Source of the DNA: Plantago major
Taxonomy: Eukaryota; Streptophyta; Magnoliopsida; Lamiales; Plantaginaceae
Direction: 5' to 3'
Assembly (NCBI GenBank): GCA_026545765.1
Contig: CM048841.1
Location: forward strand, 8,444,145 to 8,508,144
Length of the DNA stretch: 64,000 bases
The notes beneath the pieces are model-generated. The model searched no databases, was not told the origin of the DNA, and saw only the letters and a program-made list of their open reading frames with translations. Positions 54,658 to 64,000 of the stretch are shown in pieces; the stretch's first letter is position 1; every line of letters starts with the position of its first letter. The position numbers and the translations under genes were made by a program.

Positions 54658-56490
54658 CTAATCTCCCCCTTTCTGTGAGGAAAGGAAAGAGATCAAGTTT
54701 TGACGAATCTCCATATTTTTTACAACTTGGCCTCGAAGAACGACAATTTGGCCTTGAAGAACAACATTTTGATCATCCAGTGCCTGAATTTGAGCTAGCA
54801 GTATCCTGTCTTGATCAGTGAGTAATCCTGCAGAAAGAGAAGCAATGCTAGGTGCTGATGTTGACCCAACATTGTGGTCAACATTGGCGAAATTCTTCTT
54901 GACATCATCGTGCATGGGATTAGCAGGATGGTGGTGTGTGTCATCAGCCATGACCACTGGATTCACCCAGGGCAAGTCACAAGTCCTGTGGATAGTTTCA
55001 AGGAGTTTCCTATTCACACCAACTTTCCTAAAATCTCCCTTGAGAACTTCCATATCATATGCTTCAAAACCTTGCAGCTTCAACACTCCATAGATGGTAG
55101 AGGGTAAGATCAAGTGGCCACTGTCCCCCTTGTTTCTGAATCTCTCAAGATGTTGCACCATCCGTTCTCCAAGATTAACCTCCAAATTCATCTTGAGTCT
55201 ATACATAAGTACCCCAGCTTCTTCACTCAAGATGTTACAGTTAGACGAAGGCAACCAATTATACAAGCTAAGTCGAAACAGAGCAGAAATCAAGGAGGAA
55301 CACGACTTAGCACGTAAATCACTCTTTGGCCATTTGGTCACTCTATTCAAGGTTAGTTCACAAGCAATATCATCCATTAACACTGTCAGGGGTGTTTCCA
55401 CTATATTTGGATTCCTATGCATTAATTCGTTCACAAGTTTCGCATCAATAGAATACACTTTGCCACGAACATAAACTTTGTGAAACTTAGTAGACTCACT
55501 TTCACCAAAACCTTTCGACATATTGCAAAACAATTCCCTCACCATAGTGGGAACATAGCGTTTAAAGTGAGTAACATAATAGAGCAGATTTCTAGTTTGC
55601 AGAAAATCAAGAAAATTCATTTTCTCAAACACACATTCATCAATCAAGCATTCCTCATCCACAGCATGCAAACAGAAATCATCAAACCTCTCAAGATCAG
55701 ACAGTAGAAAGAAATTCAAGCTGTATGCAAAACCCTCATAGTCAGAAAAAGTTTGTACCTCATCATCGTCCTGAGAGCTGTGTAGGGTTATAGAGACAGA
55801 ATCTGAAGTCTCTTCCTCTACACCCTCTGTATCAGTAGACTCACTCTCACACTGTCCCTGAGACTTGTTCACCTGCGACCCAGACTCAGAAGTTTGGTCG
55901 ATATCCATATTGGCATCACTTTGGCCCATTTCTTCGGAATTATCCCCAATGTCTTCAGACTGAGACTGTGAGCCAAAAGACGATGGTGGTACAGGAGGGG
56001 CATTCCTTCGAGCGGTTGCAGTCGATCCACCGGTAGTGTGTTGGAAATCCTCATTCAGGTGAAAGGACCCAAAAGTAATCCTACGCGGAGATTGGGCTTT
56101 GGGAAATGTGTCGGCCGCCGATTGAAAGGAAGCCGACGTGCTGGAATCGGAAGAGACTTCAATGGGGGATGGTGGAGGATTCGATTCAGAGGAGTTGGAG
56201 GAATTTGGGATGACAAAGTTTGGTGGTTCTACTCTCAGGGGTTCCGAGTAAACTTTTACTCTCAGGGGATCAGGGTAAATCTTAGGAGGCGCCATTGGAG
56301 AGATTGGTGGTGGTTGAGCTCGGAAGTGTGGAGAAGAAAGGAGAGTTTGTGAGTTGGGGCGGGAGAATGAAGGATGAATTAGGGTAAAAAGGAGAGGGGT
56401 AAGTGGGTTACAGTAAAAAGGCCGAAATAGAAAACTGTATTTTTTTTTGTAAGGGACGAGGAAGGGAGTTTCACGGGTTGGGCTTTTCAA
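54658..56490 (-). CDS. Env-like 3' ORF of Sirevirus B
   Basis: A frame of 610 codons downstream of pol in the Sirevirus, the position of the extra env-like ORF that some Sireviruses carry. The N-terminal 200 residues are rich in Pro, Ser, Gln and acidic residues. The central part (about 270-500) is the conserved-looking domain. The C-terminus is a short coiled-coil-like stretch ending SSQKGGD. A Met at residue 66 (MAPPK) may be the real start. The frame looks whole within an element whose polyprotein is broken. No clear membrane segment is visible in the C-terminal half, so an envelope role is not supported by sequence. A short relic of its tail lies in Sirevirus A near 43.9 kb. Confidence 0.7.
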   Translation of the reverse strand: MKSPTRETPFLVPYKKKYSFLFRPFYCNPLTPLLFTLIHPSFSRPNSQTLLSSPHFRAQPPPISPMAPPKIYPDPLRVKVYSEPLRVEPPNFVIPNSSNSSESNPPPSPIEVSSDSSTSASFQSAADTFPKAQSPRRITFGSFHLNEDFQHTTGGSTATARRNAPPVPPSSFGSQSQSEDIGDNSEEMGQSDANMDIDQTSESGSQVNKSQGQCESESTDTEGVEEETSDSVSITLHSSQDDDEVQTFSDYEGFAYSLNFFLLSDLERFDDFCLHAVDEECLIDECVFEKMNFLDFLQTRNLLYYVTHFKRYVPTMVRELFCNMSKGFGESESTKFHKVYVRGKVYSIDAKLVNELMHRNPNIVETPLTVLMDDIACELTLNRVTKWPKSDLRAKSCSSLISALFRLSLYNWLPSSNCNILSEEAGVLMYRLKMNLEVNLGERMVQHLERFRNKGDSGHLILPSTIYGVLKLQGFEAYDMEVLKGDFRKVGVNRKLLETIHRTCDLPWVNPVVMADDTHHHPANPMHDDVKKNFANVDHNVGSTSAPSIASLSAGLLTDQDRILLAQIQALDDQNVVLQGQIVVLRGQVVKNMEIRQNLISFLSSQKGGD

Positions 56491-59089
56491 GAGGTCCTAC
56501 AAATATATATCAAAGCTACAAGAGAACTGAGCACAACTGTTAATGAAGAATTAAAGTTACAAATAAAACAGTTATCCGTCGAGTCAAAGTAATCAGATAA
56601 ACAGATAAACCCTAGGAAGGTTGACCAAAGCTCTTGATTTTAAAGATAGTGACTTGAAAAGCAAGAAAAGGAAGGCAGAGACCCAAAAGCAACCCAGGAA
56701 ATCCTTAGACCTGCTCCCCCTCAAACCCAAACACAGAAAAGAAACACATAAATAAAAGAAAACACAGTAGTTAAGCAAACAATACTTCATGCACAGTCAA
56801 TGCTGACCTGAATGTTGACTCAACATTGATGACAACATCGGAAAATCAGACCACTCTTAATGTAAGTCAGCCAGGAAACCAAGTCTCAAAATGTGCAGAT
56901 TCGATTAACACCACAGATGCTGCAGGCAAAACAGAAAGAGAAAGGAATACCAAAGAAACACACCCAACATTGCCTCAAAAAGTAAATTGAACAATTAGCA
57001 TAAGTTTGAGTGGGGGTGACCATGAGACCGTGAACCATGTCAAATAATTGGAACACATATGAATCCGCTCCAAAGCCGAAGCCTATGCGGAGTTAGGCAA
57101 ACACACTTCTCATGGCATAAAGATCACTCATTTGGCCTCATTGGGTAATTTGGTACTCTGAAAGTAGACCAGCAGCATTACGAGAATCGGCAATTTTGTG
57201 CGTGTCGGTCTCCAGTACATGTCATCAACCCTCACGACATATGACACATTGGCCACGTCGATATCTGGATAGTATTTGAAACCTGCCCAACATGATCCTC
57301 GACGGAAACACTTCGAGCCCTTTTTATCATAATTCATTAGATTTATTAAGCATAAAGGACAGGAGGCAACATCATGTGCGAGTCAAGGTACGAGTAAAAA
57401 TAGCCAAAAAGCAGCAAAAGTGGGTTTTACATAAAGCAAACACACAGGAGACTCGATACCTTTCAACCTTGGTTTCAAACAGCCTTTCAAACCCTAAGCA
57501 TCACCACTATAAGCTACAAAACAAGAATAGCCATAGGCCAGTACAGAAGTACAGGAGCACATAAACACACAGTAGAACTAAAAAGCAAAAAGACAACAGC
57601 ATCACTTATTCTAATTTTCCAATGTTGACCGTGATGTTGAGTCAACATTGGTACTCAACAATGACATTCACAGAGAGCACATACCGAGAGATCTTCGAAG
57701 ACTGAAGAATCTCTCACTATCCAAGGGTTTGGTAAAAATATCTGCAAGTTAATTTGTTGTCTCTATGTGTTCTATGTCAATCACTTGCTTATTGACCAAG
57801 TCCCTAAGAAATGATGCCTAATATCTATGTGCTTAGTGCGAGAATGCTGAACAGGGTTCTTAGAAATATGTATGGCACTAAAGTTGTCACAGAACATCAA
57901 AAGAGTAGCACTTTGTAGACCATAGTCATGCAGCATATTTTTCAACCAAACTAGTTGAGACACACAACTTCCGGCTGCTACATATTCAGATTCAGCAGTT
58001 GAAAGTGACACACAATTTTGTTTCTTGCTATACCAAGACACCAAATTTGGACCAAGATAAAAGCAACCTCCACTAGTGGATTTTCTATCATCTAGATCAC
58101 CAGCCCAATCAGAATCACTAAATCCCACCAGATTAGTGTTTGTATCACATGCAAACCATAATCTTAGATTAACAGTTCCTGATATATATCTGAGGATTCT
58201 CTTAACAGCAGTTAAATGGAGGATTTTTAGGTTGGATTGATACCTGGCACACACGCAAACTGAGAACATGATATCTGGTCTACTGGGGGATAGATATAGA
58301 AGACTTCCAATCATTGATCTGTACAATGTTGGGTCAACATCCTCCCCAACATCGATTCTGCTTAGCTTCAACGATGTAGCCATAGGAGTACTGCACGGTT
58401 TGGAACTTTCGAGCCCAAATTATTGATCAGATTTCGTGCATACTTTTCCTGGGACAGAAATAGGCCATCTTCCTTCTGTTGAATTTGAAGTCCAAGGAAA
58501 TAGCCGAGTTCTCCTATCATACTCATCTCAAAGGTACCTGTCATAGCTTTCACAAACTGATCTACCATAGAGGGATTAGTTGAGCCAAACACAATATCAT
58601 CAACATATATTTGAGCAATGCACAGATCTTGTCCTTTTCTAAGGATAAACAGTGTTTGATCTCCCTCCCCCTTTTTGAAACCAAAATTAACTAGGAAGTC
58701 AGTTAATCGAGCATACCATGCACGGGGGCTTGCTTCAAACCATACAGGGCCTTTTCCAGTTTATACACATAGTCAGGGTGACTTTGATCTTCGAAGCCCT
58801 TAGGTTGTTCCACATAAACTTCTTTATCGATATAGCCATTCAAAAAGGCTCCCTTAACATCCATTTGCTTCAGTTTAATGTTTAAAGCACACTCTATAGC
58901 AAGAAGAAGTCTAATGGATTCTAATCTAGCCACAGGAGCAAAGGTTTCATCAAAATCTATTCCTTCTACTTGAATGTATCCTTGTGCAACTAGACGAGCT
59001 TTATTCTTAACAACTACCCCATTTTCATCACTTTTGTTTTTGAAGATCCACTTTGTTCCTATGACATTCACTTCTAGAGGACGAGGCAC

Positions 59090-60395
59090 CACTACAAGAA
59101 TTCTGCTGTAACGGGACGGAAAGGGGCGATCGCCAAACGGGGCGACGGATTCTATCCGTCGCCCCGTTTGGCGACGGATAAAACTTATCCGTCGCTCTGT
59201 AGCGACGGATAAGTTTATCCGTCGCTACAGAGCGTTGACCAATATTTTAAAAAAAAAAAAAAAATTTTAGCGACGGATAGATCTATCCGTCGCTATAGCC
59301 GAAAATAAAAAAAAAAGTTAGCGACGGATAGATCTAGATCTATCCGTCGCTAAAAGCCTAAAAAAAAAACCATATATCTCCTCCACCACCTCCTTTCCTC
59401 CACCACTTCTCCTCCATTTCTCCTCTCCTCCTCCTCCCACCACCACCTTTCTCCTTCCACCACCTTTCTCCTCCACCACCACCATCCACCACCATCCTCC
59501 ACCACCACCTCCTCCACCACCATCCTCCTCCACCACCATCTCCACCACCACCACCTCTCTCCTCCCACCACCACCGCACCACCACCATCACCACCACCAC
59601 CTCTCTCCTCCCACCACCACCGCACCACCACCATCTCCACCACCACCACCACCACCACCTCTCTCCTCCCACCACCACCGCACCACCACCATCTCCACCA
59701 CCACCACCACCACCTCTCTCCTCCCACCACCACCGCACCACCACCATCTCCACCACCACCACCACCACCTCTCTCCTCCCACCACCACCGCACCACCACC
59801 ACCTCTCTCCTCCCACCACCACCGCACCACCACCCTGCCACCACCACCATCTCCTCCACCACCACCACCACCCTGCCACCACCACCACCTTTCCTACTCC
59901 CCCCACCACCGCCCCACCCCCACCCTGCCCCCACCACAGCCACTGCACCTTTCTCCTCCCACCACCACCGCACTGCATTTAATACAAATTGGATACGAAT
60001 ATAAAAATTCGAATACAAATTAATCCGTATACGAATACAAATCAATATCTCGTATACGAATACAAATTGGATACGAATTAATCCGTATACGAATATAAAT
60101 ATTCGAATACGAATTTTATTTTTTAAAAAAAAAAATAGAAATGGGGCGACGGATAGATCTATCCGTCGCCACGTGGGGCGACGGATAGACCCATTATCAA
60201 TTTAAAAAAAAAAAATGGTCAATCCGTCGTTCAATCCGTCGCGAATTGGACGACGGATTGTTATCCGTCGCCACAGCTCCAGGGGGGCGACGGATTTTCT
60301 ATCCGTCGCCCGATCCGTCGCCAGAGCTGGGGCGACGGATAGATGGCCTGTAGCGACGGATCTATCCGTCGCTACAGGCCAGATTTTTTGTAGTG
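59090..60395. mobile_element. Non-autonomous CACTA element in Sirevirus B
   Basis: 1306 bp with CACTACAAGAA at the left and TTTTTTGTAGTG at the right, flanked by a 3-bp duplication, CAC (59087-59089 and 60396-60398), exactly as in the CACTA superfamily. Sub-terminal regions (59140-59350 and 60140-60380) carry many direct and inverted copies of GCGACGGAT, the likely transposase-binding repeat. The middle (59375-59970) is an approximately 600-bp CCACCA/CTCCTCC-rich tract, then an ATACGAAT-type repeat (59975-60115). No transposase is encoded. Confidence 0.9.
59375..59970. repeat. CCACCA/CTCTCCTCC low-complexity array
   Basis: A strand-asymmetric, pyrimidine-rich array with a higher-order unit of about 45-60 bases (CTCTCTCCTCCCACCACCACC then GCACCACCACCATC, shortened here) repeated about six times at 59555-59830. 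The long Trp/Gly/Val-rich frames on the minus strand come from this repeat and are not genes. Confidence 0.85.
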
Positions 60396-63300
60396 CACTA
60401 AGGACCAAACTTCATTGGTTTTAAATTGGTGCAGTTCATTTTGCATGGCCTCTATCCAATACTCATCTTTTAAGGCTTCTTTCACATTCTTAGGTTCAGT
60501 AAGTGAGACAAAACAGGAAGAACTTACCGTTTGGCACAAAGTTGCATTACTTATCATTTTCTTGTAATTCTTTTCGGTATTTCCCCTGAGAGTCATTCTT
60601 CCCCTTGGATCACCAATGACTTGCGAGCTTGGGTGATCTTTGCGAATCCTTGGGGGTGGATCATGTCTGATGGAATCCAGAGGCACTGTTGGTTCCAGAA
60701 CAGGTTCATCTTCATTTGCTGAGACATATTCATCTGATGAGCTCTCCCCCTGCAATGTTGGGAGAAATGTTGAGTCAACATTGTGATCAACATTGACTCC
60801 ATCTTCTTTGGCGATGTGATCGGGGAATCGGTTCGAACACTGATCCGATTTAGTACTGCTTCGTTCAAGAATGCTTTTTACGGTACAATACCTGTCTCAT
60901 CTTGCTGTTTTTCAAAGGGCACAGAGTCATCAAAAGTAATGTTAACAGATTCTTGAACAGTTTGTGTCCTTGAATTGTACACCCTATATGCATGGCTATT
61001 AAGAGAATAACCAACAAAGATCCCTTTATCACTCTTATCATAAAACTTGCCTAAAGGTTCTCTATCACTGAGAATATAGCAAGCACACCCAAACACATGA
61101 AAGTACCTAAGATTAGGCTTCTTGCCATTAAGAATCTCATAGGGAGTGGTTGAAGTACCTGGTCTAAGGTAGACTCTATTTATTATGTGACATGCTGTAT
61201 TTACAGCTTCAGCCCACAATCTTTTTGAAAGGTTCATGGAACTTAACATAACCCTTGCCATTTCTTGTAGGGTCCGATTCTTTCTCTTAGCCACTCCATT
61301 TTGCTGAGGAGTTTTGGGTGCAGAAAACTCATGAAAAATTCCTTTCTTTTCACAAAAATCAGCAAAGGCTTGATTCTCAAATTCCCTACCATGATCCGAC
61401 CTAATGCGTTGAACAATAGTAGCATATTGATTACTAAACCTAGCATGCAGTTTCTTGAAGGAATCAAAAGTTTCAGATTTTTCTTTTAAAAAACTTACCC
61501 AAGTAAATCGAGAGAAATCATCAACTATGACATAAATGTACCTCTTACCACCTAGACTTTCTACCTCAATTGGTCCCATCAAGTCCATGTGTAAGAGTTC
61601 AAAGCAATTGGATGTACCTGTTTTCTGCCCTTCAGATTGTAGGGATGTATGCACAGCTCTAGTTTGTTTACCTTTTAGGCAGTCACCGCATACCTGCTTC
61701 CCGACATTGTTCATCTTCGGCAATCCTCTAACCGCATCCAGTTTGATGAGCCTTTCCATGTTCCTATAGTTTACATGGCCAAGTTTCTTATGCTAAGTCA
61801 CAGCTTCATCATCCTTTGCCACAATGCATTTGTGGGGATCAGCCACCACATAGCAGTTATCAGTGGATCTAGTACCTATCATCACAACAACTTTCTCCCT
61901 ACAAGTGTAAACCTTGGAAGAATGCTTGTTAAATTTGACCTTTAAATCATCATCACACAATTGACTGACACTGAGAAGGTTAGCAGTAAGTCCTTCAACC
62001 AAAAGAACATTTTTCAAGTTCGGAACACCTTCAAGGGTTAACATACCCTTTCCAAGTATTTGACTCTTGTAACCTCCACCATAAGTTACCTTTCCGGTTT
62101 TTTGAGAGACAAAGTTAGACAGATAACTTAAGGTTCCTATCATGTGTCGTGAGCATCCACTGTCAAAGTACCATTTTCCTGCATTGTTAGGAGAGGTAGC
62201 AACAGATAAAGCAACATTGCTAAATAATCTTCTCCCTAGGAGTCCAAACTCTTTTCATCTTTTTTCTCGTATTTCTCATAGTTCCATAGACTTTTTCTTT
62301 ATGACTAGAGACAGCATGGTAAGAAATAAACACAGAGTTCCTGGAACCAGACACTGTTGATGTCGATGTTGACTCAACATCTGACTCAACATTGGATTTT
62401 TCATTCAGCTTAACAGAATCAACTAAGTGACCAGATTTTGGAATCGACACTTTTGATTTTTCTGTTTTTAGATCTGACACATTCGAGCTTGACCCCCCCA
62501 CATGTTTTTCTATCTTGCCCCTTTTTAGATCTTTCAGATAGGTAAAGCAGTATGATTTTAAGTGACCACTCTTAAGACAATATTGACACACAAAAGTCCT
62601 TTTGGTCTCTTCCACAACATTACCTTTTTCCTTGACAAAAACGGGAGCATTGACAAGTTCAGACAGAGAATCAACATTACGCATTTTAGTTTTCTCATTT
62701 GAGTCATTCAAGTCAAAATTGCAATGCATGTTGCACCCTATCTTGTTTTCAAAGGAGGAGTCAAAGGTACCCGTATAACCTAGACCGGCAGTACCATCGT
62801 TGTCCAGATCAAGCATGTTGTTGAGCTTAGATGTAGAGGAGTTCCACTTGGCAATGACTTCCTTTTCTCTGTTAAGTTTAGATGTTACCTTTTCGAGTTC
62901 AGCTTCTTTACGTGTCAGTTCCACTTCAAGTTTCACAGTGGTTTCCTTTAGATTATCATTCTCCTTTCCGAGCCTTTTGTTGAGCTTCTTAAGTTTCTTC
63001 CATTCCTTCAGGAGGTCTTCATACATCTGTTTAAGCTCTTCCACCATTTGTTCATCAGTGAATTATTCTTCAAGAAAATGATCTGCAGACAAATCAACTG
63101 AACATGCAAGCAATAGACGTTAGAAGACATTGAGTTTTCAGAGTCAGAAAATTTTCCACTGAATATCTCTTCGCTCGTCAGTGGATCATCATAATCAAAG
63201 AAGAGGATCTGTGACGATGTTGAGTTTTCATTGTTGATTAAACATCTATTTCCAGCATCGTCCAGAACAAAGGACAGAGCTGCAACGTTCTCTTCTGGAG

Positions 63301-64000
63301 CATCAGTTTCCTGTTCATCACCTGACACATCACTGAGACAAGCAAGCAAGGTCTTTTTCTCCTTTCGAATTGTGTTAGCACATTCATTCTGATAATGTCC
63401 CCATCCTTGACATTCAAAACATCTAACTTTTCTAAGTTGAGCAGGACTCAAAACAGGACTCGAACCAGGAGAGTCTACACTTTTCTTGAACTTGTTAGTG
63501 CCTTTAGAGTTACTTGAAGATCCTTTGTTAGAATTTTTCCTAAACCTAAGCTTGTTGAACTTCCTAACCAAAGCATTATAGGCTTCTTCAGTTATCTCAT
63601 CAGAATCGTCACTACTGCTTTCAGACTCAGGGATTTTCGATTTTAAGTGCAGTGACATACTATGGTTTTTCGTACCTTTTCGTTCATTCTGTTGAATTTC
63701 AAAATTCTTTAAATTGTTCATCAAGGTATGAAAATCCATAGTTGCCAGATTTTGAGTATCCTCCAAAATCGTTCTTTTTATGTCAAACTTTGAAGAAAGA
63801 GATCGAACTGCTTTTGAAATCAATTGTTTATTTGACATGGCATCTCCAAGAAGTTGAATATCATTAGAAATAGTGAGAAGTTTGTCAAAATAAAAATCAA
63901 TTGTTTCTTCTTCCGCCATTCTCAAGTTTTCAATTTAGACCAAAACAGTTGCAGTTTAGTTTGTTTAATACTGTTATCACCTTCACAATGATTTTGGAGT

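Larger units (their letters stand above)
53581..64000 (-). mobile_element. Sirevirus B (Ty1/copia), truncated by window end
   Basis: A fossil element in minus orientation. Reading from high to low coordinates: gag (from beyond 63.9 kb to about 62.3 kb; knuckles CFECQGWGHYQNEC near 63.4 kb and CQYCLKSGHLKSYC near 62.57 kb), protease (about 62.1 kb), integrase (about 61.8-60.9 kb; PQQNGVA near 61.3 kb), a linker with a CACTA insertion (59090-60395), reverse transcriptase (about 59.1-58.4 kb), RNase H (about 58.2-57.8 kb), a long 3' region with several polypurine tracts, an env-like ORF (56490-54658) and the 3' LTR (54441-53581). It is inserted in copia element C. The polyprotein is broken, with several interruptions in the visible part. 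The 5' LTR is outside the window, so LTR-based age cannot be judged. Confidence 0.9.

Noticed and set aside
59318-60045. Long Trp/Gly/Val-rich frames on the minus strand
   Set aside because: They are translations of the CCACCA/CTCCTCC array inside the CACTA element and are open in several frames at once.
1-64000. CRISPR arrays, bacterial operons, tRNA genes
   Set aside because: No regularly spaced short repeats with unique spacers, no ribosome-binding-site spaced gene runs and no cloverleaf were seen; the tandem array at 31.4-32.2 kb has long contiguous units.

Overview
The window looks like nuclear DNA of a flowering plant, probably a eudicot. Host genes have GT/AG introns, intergenic DNA is AT-rich, and plant repeats are abundant: Ty1/copia elements including Sireviruses, a Cassandra-type LTR, CACTA elements, a Helitron, and Stowaway, hAT and Mutator-like MITEs. 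I cannot name the species. There are no operons, CRISPR arrays or recognisable tRNA genes.

The recognisable host genes lie mostly on the minus strand. At 1.9-3.2 kb is a single-exon, membrane-anchored methyltransferase-like gene with a 39-codon upstream ORF in its leader. Four cysteine-rich receptor-like kinase (CRK) loci are spread over 47 kb: a 3' fragment (0.5-1.3 kb), a copy with intact kinase exons that has lost its first exon (8.1-10.2 kb), a complete eight-exon gene (26.8-29.9 kb) and a complete seven-exon gene of different architecture (45.0-47.8 kb). The first three are close paralogues. Further right are a decayed PPR gene (50.2-51.7 kb) and, at 12.3-12.9 kb, a nuclear piece of mitochondrial nad4.

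Between the genes, mobile DNA dominates. 4.7-6.7 kb: a duplicated segment, one copy split by a Helitron. 7.2-7.7 and 11.4-12.2 kb: two solo LTRs with perfect 5-bp target duplications. 13.2-18.6 kb: a Tnt1-like copia element with both LTRs. 20.4-22.5 and 33.4-35.2 kb: two copies of an unnamed element carrying a TATA-like promoter and dozens of TGTCTAGTTTT-type words. 23.5-24.7 kb: a TIR element inside an older repeat. 25.0-26.7 kb: another TIR element. 35.3-35.7 kb: a Cassandra solo LTR with 5S rRNA-like sequence. 36.9-44.9 kb: Sirevirus A, ending 20 bp from the stop codon of the second complete CRK gene. 52.5-64.0 kb: a three-level nest in which a CACTA element sits in Sirevirus B, which sits in the gag of another copia element and runs off the window.

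The observations I rate highest are: element-specific palindromic words that recur at corresponding places across both Sireviruses, including coding spacers and LTRs; the methyltransferase uORF; the nad4 copy, which reads like an edited transcript; the paired TGTCTAGTTTT elements; and the exact loss of signal peptide and first DUF26 domain from one CRK copy. Retroelements are described as fossils only.
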